Origin: Deltaproteobacteria bacterium
GTDB taxonomy: Bacteria > Myxococcota_A > Polyangia > DRWM01 > JAAZOP01
DNA length: 42,968 nt
Reading direction: 5' to 3'
NCBI GenBank assembly: GCA_016218765.1
Contig: JACRCZ010000037.1
Location: 1-42,968, forward strand
The notes beneath the pieces are model-generated. The model was not told where the DNA came from and ran no database searches. It saw only the letters and a program-made list of their open reading frames with translations. Position numbers and translations under genes: made by a program. Below, piece by piece: positions 13,860 to 22,465 of this stretch (its first letter is position 1; each line of letters starts with the position of its first letter).

Positions 13860-16541
13860 CTACGGGAAGTAGCAGCAGCGGAAGCCGAGGTTGGGGAAGA
13901 GGAAGCCGGCGGCGCCGACCGTGAAGTTGAACTTGCAGGTTAGGCCGAGCGAGGAGTTGTTGCTCGCGCCGCCGCGGATGACGTAGTAGGTGGTGCCGCC
14001 CGAGGTCCGGCTGGTGGCGGTCCATTCCTTGACGTTGCCGCTCATGTCCCAGATCCAGCTCGTGGAGGGCGGGAAGCCGGGGGCGGGGTTGCGGCAGCTC
14101 GCCATGGTCTGGGAGGCCAGGATGTCGTCCTGGTCGCCGGCGGCGCCCGAGGTGTCGTAGTCGTTGCCGTTGCAGGTCGCGGCGGCATAGGCGGCGCCGT
14201 AGGGGTAGAGGTAGTAGCCCGTGCTGTAGCGGGCGCACGCCATGTCCCAGTCGAACTCGGGGCAGAGGGTCCAGCGCGAGCCCGTGGCGCCGGGCGTGCC
14301 GTGGCAGACGCCGTCGGAGTTGAGGCGGCAGCAGGCGTCGCGCGCGGACGTCCAGGTCACGTTGGTCCAAGGCTGGACGCCGTTGACGGAGCAGGGCTTG
14401 AACGTGCTCACGGAGCCGGCCGATGCGGCCGTCGCGTCGGGCCGGCTGGCTTCCCAGCGCATGACGTAGAAGTTGCGGGCCGTGTCGTCGTACACGGTGT
14501 CGCCGTCGTTGTCCTGCTGGCCGGAGACCTGCACCGCGGCCGGGGAGGCGCCGGTGATGAAGTAGTTCTCGGCGAAGTTGTCGGTGGTTCCGTCGCAGTT
14601 GTCGTCGAGTCCGTTGCAGGTCTCGGTGCCCACGGTGCCGGCGGTGACCGAGCAGGACTGGGCCGTGCCGCCGCCGGAGCAGACGTAGGTGCCGGTACGC
14701 AGGCAGATGCCCAGGCCGGCGGAGCAGGCGTCGGCGAGATCGGCGGTGCTGTGGGCCACGCCGGGCCAGTTCTCGTCGGTCGTGCCGTCGCAGTCCTCGT
14801 CCGCGCCGTCGCACAGTGTTTCGGGGAGGATCGTGCCGGTGGAGTCGGTGCGGACGGCGGCGGGGTAGCTGCACATCCACTGCGTCACGCCGCCCAGCAC
14901 GCCGCAGGCGACGGTGGCGCCGCCGCAGGCGCCGACCGTGTTGCAGAAGTAGTGCGGGGCGCCGACGGTCGGCCGGGACGCGGCGAAGTTCGCCGCGTCG
15001 GCCGCGTCGGTCAGGGTGTCGCAGTCGTCGTCGCGCGCGTTGCAGGTGTCGTAGTCCGTCGCGACGCGGACGCAGGCGTATTCGCAGCCGTCGGCGGGGT
15101 TGCCGTTGATGTCCCAGTTGTCGGCCTCGCAGGCGGCGATGCCGCAGGTGCCGCCGGAGCAGGTCTCCACGGCGCCGGGGAGGTTGCAGACGAAGCCGCA
15201 GGTGCCGCAGTTCAGGACGTCGTTGGCCAAGTCGTAGCCGTTATCGATGGTCGTGTCGCAGTCGTCATCGACGCCGTTGCACACCTCCAGGCTGCCGGGG
15301 ACCTCGCCGTCGCAGACCCACACGCCGCTGTCGCACAGCGGCGTGCCCTCGATGCACACCGTGGGATCCGTGCAATCGAAGGTGTCGGTGAGGCTGTTAT
15401 CGACGATGCCGTCGCAATCGTCGTCGATGCCGTTGCAGGTCTCGGCGCGCGCCTCGATGTCGCCGTCGCACTCGCGACCGCCGCCGGGGTTGCAGATCCA
15501 GGTGCCCGGCTCGCACCAGCCGGTGCGCGTGCCGCACTCGGTGCCGACGTCGGTGGGATCCTCGTCGGTCGTGGTGTCGCAGTCGTTGTCCAGGTCGTCG
15601 CACAGCTCGGGCGCGGGCGGGGTGCCGCCGACGCACTCGACGGCGCCGTCGACGCACGTCTCGGTCCCCTGCACGCAGGTGCCGTCCGAAGGGCCGCAGA
15701 GGACACCGGTCGGCAGGCCGTCGTCGGTCAGCCCGTCGCAGTCGTCGTCCAGGTTGTTGCAGGATTCGGCCGGGGGCGGCGACCCGTCGGTCGGGCCGCA
15801 CTCGTACTCGCAGCCGTTGTCGGGGTTGCCGTCGAGGTCCCAGTAGCCGTCCTCGCATGCGGCGAGCACGCACTCGCTGTCCACGCAAGCCCCGGTCGCG
15901 TTCGGGTAGCGGCAGCGGCGACCGCAAACGCCGCAGTCGTCCGGGTCGCTCGTGATGTCGACGCAGTCGTCGGCCGTGCCGTTGCAGTCGTCGTCGATGT
16001 GGTTGCAGCTCGTGTCGCACTCGCCTCCGGACGTGGGGGACACGCAACCCGTGCAGGCGCCGGTGGTGATGCTCGGATGGCAGAAGGTCTCGCAGCCCAT
16101 GGTCTCGGGGTCGGCGGGGTCGTCCACGACGAAGTCGTAGTGGTCGAAGACGCAGCGGTCGACGACGCACACCCCGTCCACGCAGCCGTTGTAGGCGAAC
16201 GGGAGGGTGCAGCGATTGCCGCAGGAGCCGCAGTTGTTGGGGTCGCTGCTGGTGTCGGCGTCGCACGAGGCGTCGGTGCCGTCGCCGTCGCCGCCGCCGT
16301 CGGTGTCGGCGTCGCCGCCGCCCTCGACGTCGGTGTCGGTTTCGGTGCGTCCGTCCTCGATGTCGGTGCCGCCTTCGATGGAATCGCCGCCGCCGTCGTC
16401 GCCGCCGGTGCCGTCGCCCGTCGGCAGCCCGCAGTTGCCGCCGACGCAGTAGGGGCTGGTGTCGCAGCCGGAGGCGGCGGCGAGCGCGGCGAGGGAGGCC
16501 AGGGTGGCGAGGAGCCGGATGTGGGTCGTCGTCTTGCGCAT
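13860..16541 (-). CDS. MopE-repeat lipoprotein with C-terminal sulfatase-modifying-factor-like domain
   Basis: An 893-aa secreted protein. The signal peptide ends in lipobox AASGC (C26), followed by a Gly/Asp/Glu/Thr linker. The body carries eight MopE-type putative metal-binding motifs of the form CNxxDDDCDGxxD (for example CNGIDDDCDGIVDN), with other Cys-rich units such as CGVCGRRC and CGSCGNRC between them. The last ~200 residues look like an FGE/SUMF1 fold: WDMSGNVKEW, YYVIRGGAS and LGFRCC. The Cys pair that FGE uses for copper and catalysis is not aligned after RGGAS, so it is likely a binding fold rather than an active formylglycine-generating enzyme. Start: ATG at 16541 with GGGAGG upstream, 11 bp after the VWA gene. 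Probably on the cell surface, metal-dependent and disulfide-rich. Confidence 0.88.
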   Translation of the reverse strand: MRKTTTHIRLLATLASLAALAAASGCDTSPYCVGGNCGLPTGDGTGGDDGGGDSIEGGTDIEDGRTETDTDVEGGGDADTDGGGDGDGTDASCDADTSSDPNNCGSCGNRCTLPFAYNGCVDGVCVVDRCVFDHYDFVVDDPADPETMGCETFCHPSITTGACTGCVSPTSGGECDTSCNHIDDDCNGTADDCVDITSDPDDCGVCGRRCRYPNATGACVDSECVLAACEDGYWDLDGNPDNGCEYECGPTDGSPPPAESCNNLDDDCDGLTDDGLPTGVLCGPSDGTCVQGTETCVDGAVECVGGTPPAPELCDDLDNDCDTTTDEDPTDVGTECGTRTGWCEPGTWICNPGGGRECDGDIEARAETCNGIDDDCDGIVDNSLTDTFDCTDPTVCIEGTPLCDSGVWVCDGEVPGSLEVCNGVDDDCDTTIDNGYDLANDVLNCGTCGFVCNLPGAVETCSGGTCGIAACEADNWDINGNPADGCEYACVRVATDYDTCNARDDDCDTLTDAADAANFAASRPTVGAPHYFCNTVGACGGATVACGVLGGVTQWMCSYPAAVRTDSTGTILPETLCDGADEDCDGTTDENWPGVAHSTADLADACSAGLGICLRTGTYVCSGGGTAQSCSVTAGTVGTETCNGLDDNCDGTTDNFAENYFITGASPAAVQVSGQQDNDGDTVYDDTARNFYVMRWEASRPDATAASAGSVSTFKPCSVNGVQPWTNVTWTSARDACCRLNSDGVCHGTPGATGSRWTLCPEFDWDMACARYSTGYYLYPYGAAYAAATCNGNDYDTSGAAGDQDDILASQTMASCRNPAPGFPPSTSWIWDMSGNVKEWTATSRTSGGTTYYVIRGGASNNSSLGLTCKFNFTVGAAGFLFPNLGFRCCYFP
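14589..16008 (-). repeat. DNA encoding eight MopE-type Cys/Asp repeats
   Basis: Imperfect copies of a GTCGCAGTCGTCGTCC-like core (plus-strand reading) recur at irregular distances of roughly 100-300 bp. Each encodes one CNxxDDDCDGxxD motif. This is coding repeat, not CRISPR: spacing is irregular and all copies stay in frame. Confidence 0.85.
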
Positions 16542-16552
16542 GACCCGCCTCC

Positions 16553-19500
16553 CTACCCGCGCCCCGCCGGGGTGGACGTCGTACGGGACTCCCGCCGTCG
16601 TACCCGGAGCAGGAGGCCCAGTCCGACGAGGCCGAGCAGGCCGAGCGCGCCGGCCGGCGACGAGCCGCCCGAGGTGGTGCAGGCGCAGCCGCCGGCGCCG
16701 GTGGCGATCACCTGCGAGCCGGCCGCGTCGCCCGTGGTCCCGTCGCCTCCGCCGTCCTGATCGTCGGCCGGGTGCGAGTTTTCGAAGCATGTGCCGTCGC
16801 GGCACTCGTAGCCCGTCGGGCAGGTGAGGTCCCAGCACGGCGGCTCTTCGCAGTCGCCCGTGTCCGGGTCGCACTCCAGCGGCCAGGCGCACTCGACGGC
16901 GCCGCAGGTGTCGGCCACGCAGGCGCCGTCCACGCAGACCTGGCCGGACGGGCAGGCGGGCGTGCAGAGATGCGGGTCATCGATGCACTCGCCGTCGTAG
17001 CAGACCTGCCCCGTGGGGCAGGTATCGATCAGCTCGCACGGGTCGTGGCAGCAGCCCTCCGGGGTGCTCGGCGAGCACCCTTCGTCGTCGCGGCAGAACT
17101 GCGGCGGCGCGCAGGACACCTCGTAACAGTCGTTGGGCACGCAGCGGCCGCGCCCGGTCGTCGCGTCCGGCTCGCAGTTCTCCCCCGCGTCGCACTCGAA
17201 GCCCGGCGTGTAGCAGTCGGGCGGGATGCACTCCCCGCAGACGCACACGTCGGGCTCCGTGCAATCCGGCACGCAGGTGGCATCGACGCAGCGATCGGTC
17301 TCCGGCTGGCACACCTGGCACCGCGGACACACGGTGTCCTCGCAGGTCTCCGTGGCGCGGTTGCAGGTCTGGCAGGCGCCGCAGGTGGTGGTCCCGCATT
17401 CCTCGGTCTCCAGCACGCAGTACGCGGCCGAGGGATCCTCCGGATTCAGCCCCGCCACGCACTCGAATCCGACCGGGCACGGGAACTCGATCAGCGGGTC
17501 GCACAGCTCGGCGCACGTGCACGTCCCCGCGCTCTCGACGCACGTCGCGCCGCCGCCGCACGGGTCGTCCTCGTCCGTCTGCCCGTCGCAGTCGTCGTCG
17601 CCGCAGTCGCAGACCTCGGTCGAAGGGCCGACGCCGCCGACGCACTCGGTCCGTCCGTCGACGCAGGCCATCGTTCCGGGCTCGCACTCGCCTTCCTCGG
17701 TCCCGCACGGGTCGCCCAGCCCGAGCCCGTCGTCGGTGAGGCCGTTGCAGTCGTCGTCCAGGCCGTTGCACACCTCGGTCTCCGGCCCGACCATGCCGAC
17801 GCAGTCGAGGGATCCGGCGACGCAGTCGCTGAGACCGGGCTCGCAGATGCCCAAGTCCCAGCTCGCGGGGTCCGCGGTCCAGCCGCACGCCGCGCCGCCG
17901 CCCGGGTTGCCCTCGTCGGTTCCGCCGTCGCAGTCGTTGTCCAGGAGGTCGCAGATCTCCGTCGTCGGGCCGACCTCGCCGCTGCAGACCCACGCGCCGG
18001 ACACGCAGTCCTGCGTGCCCGCCGTGCACTCGCCCTCGTCCGAGCCGCAGGTCCCGCCGCTCACCAGGTCCTCGTCGGTGAGCGTGTCGCAGTCGTCGTC
18101 CAGGTTGTTGCAGTCCTCCGGCCGCGGCAGCACCTCGCCGTCGCACACGATCGCGCCGCCCAGGCAGCGCTCCACGCCGCCCTCGCACACGCCGACGCCC
18201 TCGGTCCCCGCCGGCCCGGAGTAGCACGTCCCGCCGCCGCCCGGGTTGCCCTCGTCGGTGAACCCGTCGCAGTCGTTGTCGCGGTTGTCGCACAGCTCGG
18301 GCGTCGGCTCCGAGCCGCCGCCGCAGACCAGCGTTCCGCCGATGCAGTGGCGGATGCCGGGGAGGCACTCGCCCACCGACCCGCCGCACTCGCCCCCCCC
18401 GCCCGGATCGCCCTCGTCGGTCGACCCGTCGCAGTCGTCGTCCAGCAGGTTGCAGACCTCGGCGCTGCCGCCGTACGAGCCGACGCAGACCCCCGTCCAT
18501 CCGGTGCCGGCCACGCACATCTCGGCGCCGAACTCGCACACGCCCACGTCCGTGCCGCACGGCCGCGAGAAGCCGTCCGTGCGCCCGTCGCAGTCGTCGT
18601 CCAGGTTGTTGCACAGCTCCGCGGTCGGCGGCGTCGAGCCCACGCAGGCGCCCCACGCCCCGGCCGAACACGTCTGCGTGCCGGGCCGGCACTGCCCGAT
18701 CGAGGTCCCGCAGGGACGGGTGAGCAGCTCGTCCGTCAGCCCGTCGCAGTCGTTGTCCAGGTTGTCGCAGACCTCCGCGCCCACGACGCACCCGCCGCAC
18801 ACGCCGCCCTCGTCGACCGAGCCGTCGCAGTCGTTGTCGAGCAGGTCGCAGATCTCCGCGGGCGTCGCGCCGCACGTGCCGCAGGCGTTGAGCAGCCCCT
18901 CGTCGGTGCGCCCGTCGCAGTTGTTGTCGATGCCGTCGCACAGCGTCTCGCCGGGATCCGCGCAGAGGGTCTGCGTCGGGACGCTCGGCCGGTTGCAGTA
19001 CTTGACGAAGCCTTCGTCGATCAGCCCGTCGCAGTCGTTGTCCGCGCCGTCGCAGATCTCGACGAGCACGCTGCTGGCGACGATGTCGGAGAGCGCCGCG
19101 GAGAGGCTCGTCTGGTCGCTGGCGTAGCACGCCCGGTTCGTGCCGGGGCAGTCGGTGCCGCCCGCGATGGCGATGTTCTCCATCGTGGCATAGGGGACGG
19201 CAGTGCGGAAGCCGATGTCCCAGGTCATGACGTCGTACTGGCAGCGCCCCGGGCTGCCGGTACAGGAAGGCGTGCCGGCGCCGCTGGTGCGGCAGGTGCC
19301 GGCGGGGCAGCAGTCCGCCACCGTGGTGCAGGGCAGGGTGGTCAGTCGAGTGGAGCGCAGCGCCGTGGCGCCGTTCTGCGGGCAGCCGCCGCAGGTCTCG
19401 TCGCCGTCGGTGAGCATGATGACGTAGTACGGGCGGCAGCCGCGGTAGGGATCGGTCGAGATGGCGCTGGTGTAGGCCGTAGAGAGCCACGTCCCGCCGT

Positions 19501-19993
19501 CGCGGTAGTACAGGAGCGCCGTGTCCAGCGAGCCGTGGAGCGGGGTCCAGGTCACGGCCAGGAGCTCCGGGTCCGCACCCGTGTCGCCGCCGGCGCAGGT
19601 CGTGTTGACCCAGCGCAGAACCTGCGCCTGGTTCTCCTCGCCGAACCCCGCGAGGATCTGGCCCTCGTTCGCGCGGTACACGCCGCTCGGCGTGGGACAG
19701 GAGATGCCCGACGAGCAGGCGCGCCACGTGCAGCTCCCGGTGGTGCAGCCGGTGCACGTCGTCTGGAAGCGCTCCAGCCCGAAGATGACGTCCCCGGCGG
19801 CGCTGACCATGTTGGTCACCGCCGTCTTGGCCTGCGTGAGCGGCGTCCCGGCCATGCTGCCCGAGTTGTCGAAGATGAGGAGCATGTAGGGCTTGATCTG
19901 TGTCTGCGCCGCCGCGGGCTGCGCGCCCGCGAGGATCGCCAGCGCTCCTGCGAGCGCCGCGAAGCGGACCGTCCACCCGTGATGCTTCCTCAT
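16553..19993 (-). CDS. Secreted VWA protein with eleven MopE repeats and a MYXO-CTERM tail
   Basis: A 1146-aa surface protein. Signal peptide (1-29, cleavage near QPAAAQ), then a von Willebrand A domain (about 33-310) with the metal-binding MIDAS start LLIFDNSGSM and a late LTDGDETCGG. Eleven MopE-type motifs follow (for example CDGADNDCDGLIDE and CNNLDDDCDGRTDG), then Cys-rich EGF-like units to about 1080. The C-terminus has the MYXO-CTERM layout: a Gly/Thr/Asp/Ser linker, a CxC pair (GGCACTT), a hydrophobic helix and RVRRRE. MYXO-CTERM tails are processed by a rhombosortase-like or CPBP-type protease and lead to outer surface anchoring (family knowledge). Start ATG with GGGAGGG upstream. 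Probably co-transcribed with the two lipoprotein genes that follow. It may act as a calcium-dependent adhesin or scaffold; that is inference. Confidence 0.9.
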   Translation of the reverse strand: MRKHHGWTVRFAALAGALAILAGAQPAAAQTQIKPYMLLIFDNSGSMAGTPLTQAKTAVTNMVSAAGDVIFGLERFQTTCTGCTTGSCTWRACSSGISCPTPSGVYRANEGQILAGFGEENQAQVLRWVNTTCAGGDTGADPELLAVTWTPLHGSLDTALLYYRDGGTWLSTAYTSAISTDPYRGCRPYYVIMLTDGDETCGGCPQNGATALRSTRLTTLPCTTVADCCPAGTCRTSGAGTPSCTGSPGRCQYDVMTWDIGFRTAVPYATMENIAIAGGTDCPGTNRACYASDQTSLSAALSDIVASSVLVEICDGADNDCDGLIDEGFVKYCNRPSVPTQTLCADPGETLCDGIDNNCDGRTDEGLLNACGTCGATPAEICDLLDNDCDGSVDEGGVCGGCVVGAEVCDNLDNDCDGLTDELLTRPCGTSIGQCRPGTQTCSAGAWGACVGSTPPTAELCNNLDDDCDGRTDGFSRPCGTDVGVCEFGAEMCVAGTGWTGVCVGSYGGSAEVCNLLDDDCDGSTDEGDPGGGGECGGSVGECLPGIRHCIGGTLVCGGGSEPTPELCDNRDNDCDGFTDEGNPGGGGTCYSGPAGTEGVGVCEGGVERCLGGAIVCDGEVLPRPEDCNNLDDDCDTLTDEDLVSGGTCGSDEGECTAGTQDCVSGAWVCSGEVGPTTEICDLLDNDCDGGTDEGNPGGGAACGWTADPASWDLGICEPGLSDCVAGSLDCVGMVGPETEVCNGLDDDCNGLTDDGLGLGDPCGTEEGECEPGTMACVDGRTECVGGVGPSTEVCDCGDDDCDGQTDEDDPCGGGATCVESAGTCTCAELCDPLIEFPCPVGFECVAGLNPEDPSAAYCVLETEECGTTTCGACQTCNRATETCEDTVCPRCQVCQPETDRCVDATCVPDCTEPDVCVCGECIPPDCYTPGFECDAGENCEPDATTGRGRCVPNDCYEVSCAPPQFCRDDEGCSPSTPEGCCHDPCELIDTCPTGQVCYDGECIDDPHLCTPACPSGQVCVDGACVADTCGAVECAWPLECDPDTGDCEEPPCWDLTCPTGYECRDGTCFENSHPADDQDGGGDGTTGDAAGSQVIATGAGGCACTTSGGSSPAGALGLLGLVGLGLLLRVRRRESRTTSTPAGRG
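17567..19059 (-). repeat. DNA encoding eleven MopE-type Cys/Asp repeats
   Basis: Eleven in-frame copies of a TCGTCGGT...CCGTCGCAGTCGTYGTCC core (plus-strand reading), about 100-170 bp apart. The DNA-level similarity is high enough to allow recombination between copies here and in the repeat genes at 14589-16008 and 30287-31127. Confidence 0.85.
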
Positions 19994-20041
19994 CGTACCC
20001 TCCCGCGGCCGTTCGGCCGCTGTCCCAACGGTCTTCCGACC

Positions 20042-20686
20042 CTACCGTGCGCCGCGCAGGCCGCGCACCAGCGCCAGACAGGCACGGTGCACCTCCTGCG
20101 TCTCGCCGTTCCCATCGATCAACTCGATCCGATCCCCCGGATACCGTGCGGGCAGCTCGCGGTAGCGCAGCGCCAGCCGCTCCTGCAGCTCCCGGTCGTC
20201 GTAGATCTGCTCGACCTCGTGGCGATGCCGGCGGCGGCGCGTCGCCTCCGCCGAGGTCACGTCGAGCACGATGGTCAGATCGGGCCGCGGCGCCTGCCGA
20301 TTGATGTGTTCCACCCAGGGCAGGTTGCCGAGGTCCCCGGAGGTCTCGGTCTGGTAGATCAGGCTGGAATAGACGTAGCGGTCGGAGATCACGGTGATCC
20401 CGTCCGCCAGGTTGGGGAGGATTTCCGAGTCGAGGTGGTCCGTCCGGTCGGCCGCGAACAGGAGCGCCATCGTCGTCCAGCCGGGCGCCCGCAGTCCCGA
20501 CATGCCCTTGACCACCAGCCGCCCCGAGAGCGCCTGCCGGATCACGACGCCCACCGGCCCGTCGCTGGGCTCGGCCGTCAGGTGTACCGGCACGTCGTCG
20601 CGCACGAGCGCCTCGTGCAGGAGCCGCGACTGCGTTGTCGTGCCCGCACCGTCGATTCCCTCGAAGACGACGAAATGCCCCTTCAT
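20042..20686 (-). CDS. tmk: Thymidylate kinase, with Thr in place of the P-loop Lys
   Basis: A 214-aa dTMP kinase of normal length, converting dTMP to dTDP in the cytoplasm. Recognisable features: FEGIDGAG P-loop (8-15), the DRY-type SDRYVYSSLIYQ motif, LTAEPSDGPVG after the first helix, and PDLTIVLDVTSAEATRRR as the Walker-B-like strand and lid start. The P-loop reads GAGTTTQ, where most Tmk have GAGKTTQ, so Thr16 replaces the phosphate-binding Lys. The start is the ATG directly before the first strand, with GGGACGG upstream; an upstream extension is open but unnecessary. Genes around it are not nucleotide metabolism, so it is either the housekeeping copy in an odd place or a diverged paralogue. 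Confidence 0.88.
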   Translation of the reverse strand: MKGHFVVFEGIDGAGTTTQSRLLHEALVRDDVPVHLTAEPSDGPVGVVIRQALSGRLVVKGMSGLRAPGWTTMALLFAADRTDHLDSEILPNLADGITVISDRYVYSSLIYQTETSGDLGNLPWVEHINRQAPRPDLTIVLDVTSAEATRRRRHRHEVEQIYDDRELQERLALRYRELPARYPGDRIELIDGNGETQEVHRACLALVRGLRGAR

Positions 20687-20788
20687 CCGTCCCGCTTGCC
20701 CATCCCCGGCGCCGGCGCGTGCCGCACGAGACCACCCCGCAGCGCACACGACCCGGACACTGTAGTTTGGGATTGCGAGGCGCCAGGG

Positions 20789-22417
20789 TCAAGAACGATT
20801 TCGCGGGCGGGTCGCGGGACCCCGCCGCCGCGCCCGATCCCCGTGCGGTTCCGCGGCGACGCGCCGTCGCTCGCTCTTGGGCCCCGCCTTGCGCCGCAGC
20901 AGCCGATCCAGGAGTCCGCCGCCGTGGGACGGCGGCGGCGCACGACTCGTCCGCATCCCGGCCAGCCGGATCTCCCGCGCCGCGTCCACGTTCTGCGGGT
21001 TCAGCTGCAGCACGCGCCGGAAGAATTCCACCGCCTCGTTCGTGCGGCCCGCCCGCTGCAGCAGGCGCCCCGCCTGCATCTGCGCCCGCTCGTGCTTCGT
21101 CGCCGCCGCCGCCGCTTCCATCATCGGCTGGACGAGGTCCTCGACGGACGCCCGCGGCTGCCGGCGGGCGGCCTTGAGCCACAGCGCCATGCAGTCGTAC
21201 TCGCCCTGCCCGGGCGCGACCCGCAGCGCCTCGTCCGCCGCCTTCTGCGCCTCCTCCAGCTTGTGCTGCCGCTCGAGCACCACGGCGAGCTGGTAGGAGT
21301 GCTCGGCCGAGATCGCGCGGTCGACCAGCTCCCGCATGTCGCTGGGCACCGGCTTCCCCCGCCCGCCCAGCTTCGCGGCGTAGGCCTCCCGCAACTCAGG
21401 GTCGTTCAGCGTCTCGAAGGCCTCCCGGATCGACATCAGGATCTCCTCGAGCTGGTCGGTCAGGTCCGTCAACCCATGGCGGACCGCCCGATCCGGGTGG
21501 TACCGCTTGACCAGCTCGAGGTACTTGTCGTTCAGCTCCTGCGGCGCGACGGTCTCGGACACGCCGAGCCGCTCGAAGTAGTTCCGATCCTTCAGGTTCG
21601 CGTGCAGGTCCGCGATCTCCCGCCGCAGCGCCTCGTCCGCGGCGGCCGCTTCCGCGGCGTCGGGCGACGGCATGAAGGACGGCGCCTCCATGACGATCTG
21701 CCCCACGGCGAAGAGGCAGGTCGCGGCCACCAGCAGCGTGGATCGGTGCTCGGGCGGCACGGAGCGGAACACCCCCGCGTCCCAGGAGCCCCGCGCCAGG
21801 TAGCGGCAGGCGCTCTGCTCGGCCGGCGAGAAGCCGATCCGCGACCAGTCGGCGCCGCGCCGGACGCTCGCCGTCCGGCCGGCCATCCGCTTCTGCAGCC
21901 GCATTTCCAGCTCGTCGGCGGCCACCGAGTTGCGCACGCCCTCGGGGAGCACCGCCAGGGCGTCCACGGGGCCGGCCGGCCCGCCCCGGCCGCCGTGCCC
22001 GTCCGCGCCGGGGACCAGACGGTAGGAGCCGTCCCCCGCCAGGAACAGCCGCAGCAGCCGGCGCCGCACCTGGTCGCCGAGCGCCTGCTCCAGCGCGTCC
22101 GCCGCGATCCGTCCCTCCTCGACCAGCAGCTCGCCGAGCAGCCGGCCCGTCGCGGGCTGCCGCTTGAGCACGCGATCCAGCCCCTCCGCCTCGATCAACC
22201 CGCGATCGATCAGCAGCCGCCCCAGCGGCTCGACCGGCACCGCGAGCTGCACCCGCAGCACGCGACCCTCGGCCAGCGCCACGCGGTGCGTCCGGTTGTT
22301 CACGGACAGCTCGAGGTCGCCCGTGAAGCGCTCGGCGTCGAGCCGCGCGAGCAGCTCGGGCAGCGGTGTCTCGGCGAGATTACCGCCTGCCGCCGTCCCG
22401 GTCGCCTCGTCCGCCAT
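20789..22417 (-). CDS. DUF4388 - J-domain - TPR protein
   Basis: A 542-aa cytoplasmic protein. Residues 14-125 form a DUF4388/PatA-N-like region (LPELLARLDAERFTGDLELS, then GRVLRVQLAVPVEPLGRLLI). A J domain is at about 279-345 with an intact HPD (307-309) in NYFERLGVSETV...KRYHPDR. TPR-like helices follow (about 365-470, HKLEEAQKAADEALRVAPGQ and NEAVEFFRRVLQLNPQN), then a basic tail. The DUF4388+DnaJ combination is common in myxobacteria, where it is thought to link a sensory fold to DnaK recruitment; no exact role is established. The start ATG has GGAGCGAGGACG upstream. It is 48 bp downstream of cysS and followed after ~100 bp by tmk on the same strand. Confidence 0.88.
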   Translation of the reverse strand: MADEATGTAAGGNLAETPLPELLARLDAERFTGDLELSVNNRTHRVALAEGRVLRVQLAVPVEPLGRLLIDRGLIEAEGLDRVLKRQPATGRLLGELLVEEGRIAADALEQALGDQVRRRLLRLFLAGDGSYRLVPGADGHGGRGGPAGPVDALAVLPEGVRNSVAADELEMRLQKRMAGRTASVRRGADWSRIGFSPAEQSACRYLARGSWDAGVFRSVPPEHRSTLLVAATCLFAVGQIVMEAPSFMPSPDAAEAAAADEALRREIADLHANLKDRNYFERLGVSETVAPQELNDKYLELVKRYHPDRAVRHGLTDLTDQLEEILMSIREAFETLNDPELREAYAAKLGGRGKPVPSDMRELVDRAISAEHSYQLAVVLERQHKLEEAQKAADEALRVAPGQGEYDCMALWLKAARRQPRASVEDLVQPMMEAAAAATKHERAQMQAGRLLQRAGRTNEAVEFFRRVLQLNPQNVDAAREIRLAGMRTSRAPPPSHGGGLLDRLLRRKAGPKSERRRVAAEPHGDRARRRGPATRPRNRS

Positions 22418-22465
22418 CGTCCTCGCTCCGAACGCCCCGCCCCCGGCCGCTCCGCCCGCGCCCTT

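Noticed and set aside
14301..16760. An 819-codon plus-strand frame rich in Val/Ala/Gly
   Set aside because: Antisense to the in-frame MopE repeats; its apparent repeats are the mirror of the Cys/Asp codons.
17567..19059. Regularly recurring short motif resembling a CRISPR array
   Set aside because: Copies are imperfect, unevenly spaced, all in frame, and encode a known protein motif; no cas gene is present.
17226..19127. Ser/Pro/Gln-rich plus-strand frames resembling mucin-like proteins
   Set aside because: They are the antisense reading of the MopE repeats (the GTCGTCG core reads as SSS/PSQSS).
20740..20790. TTGACC with TACAGT upstream of tmk as a promoter
   Set aside because: The two hexamers are 22 bp apart and no better -10 lies at 16-18 bp.
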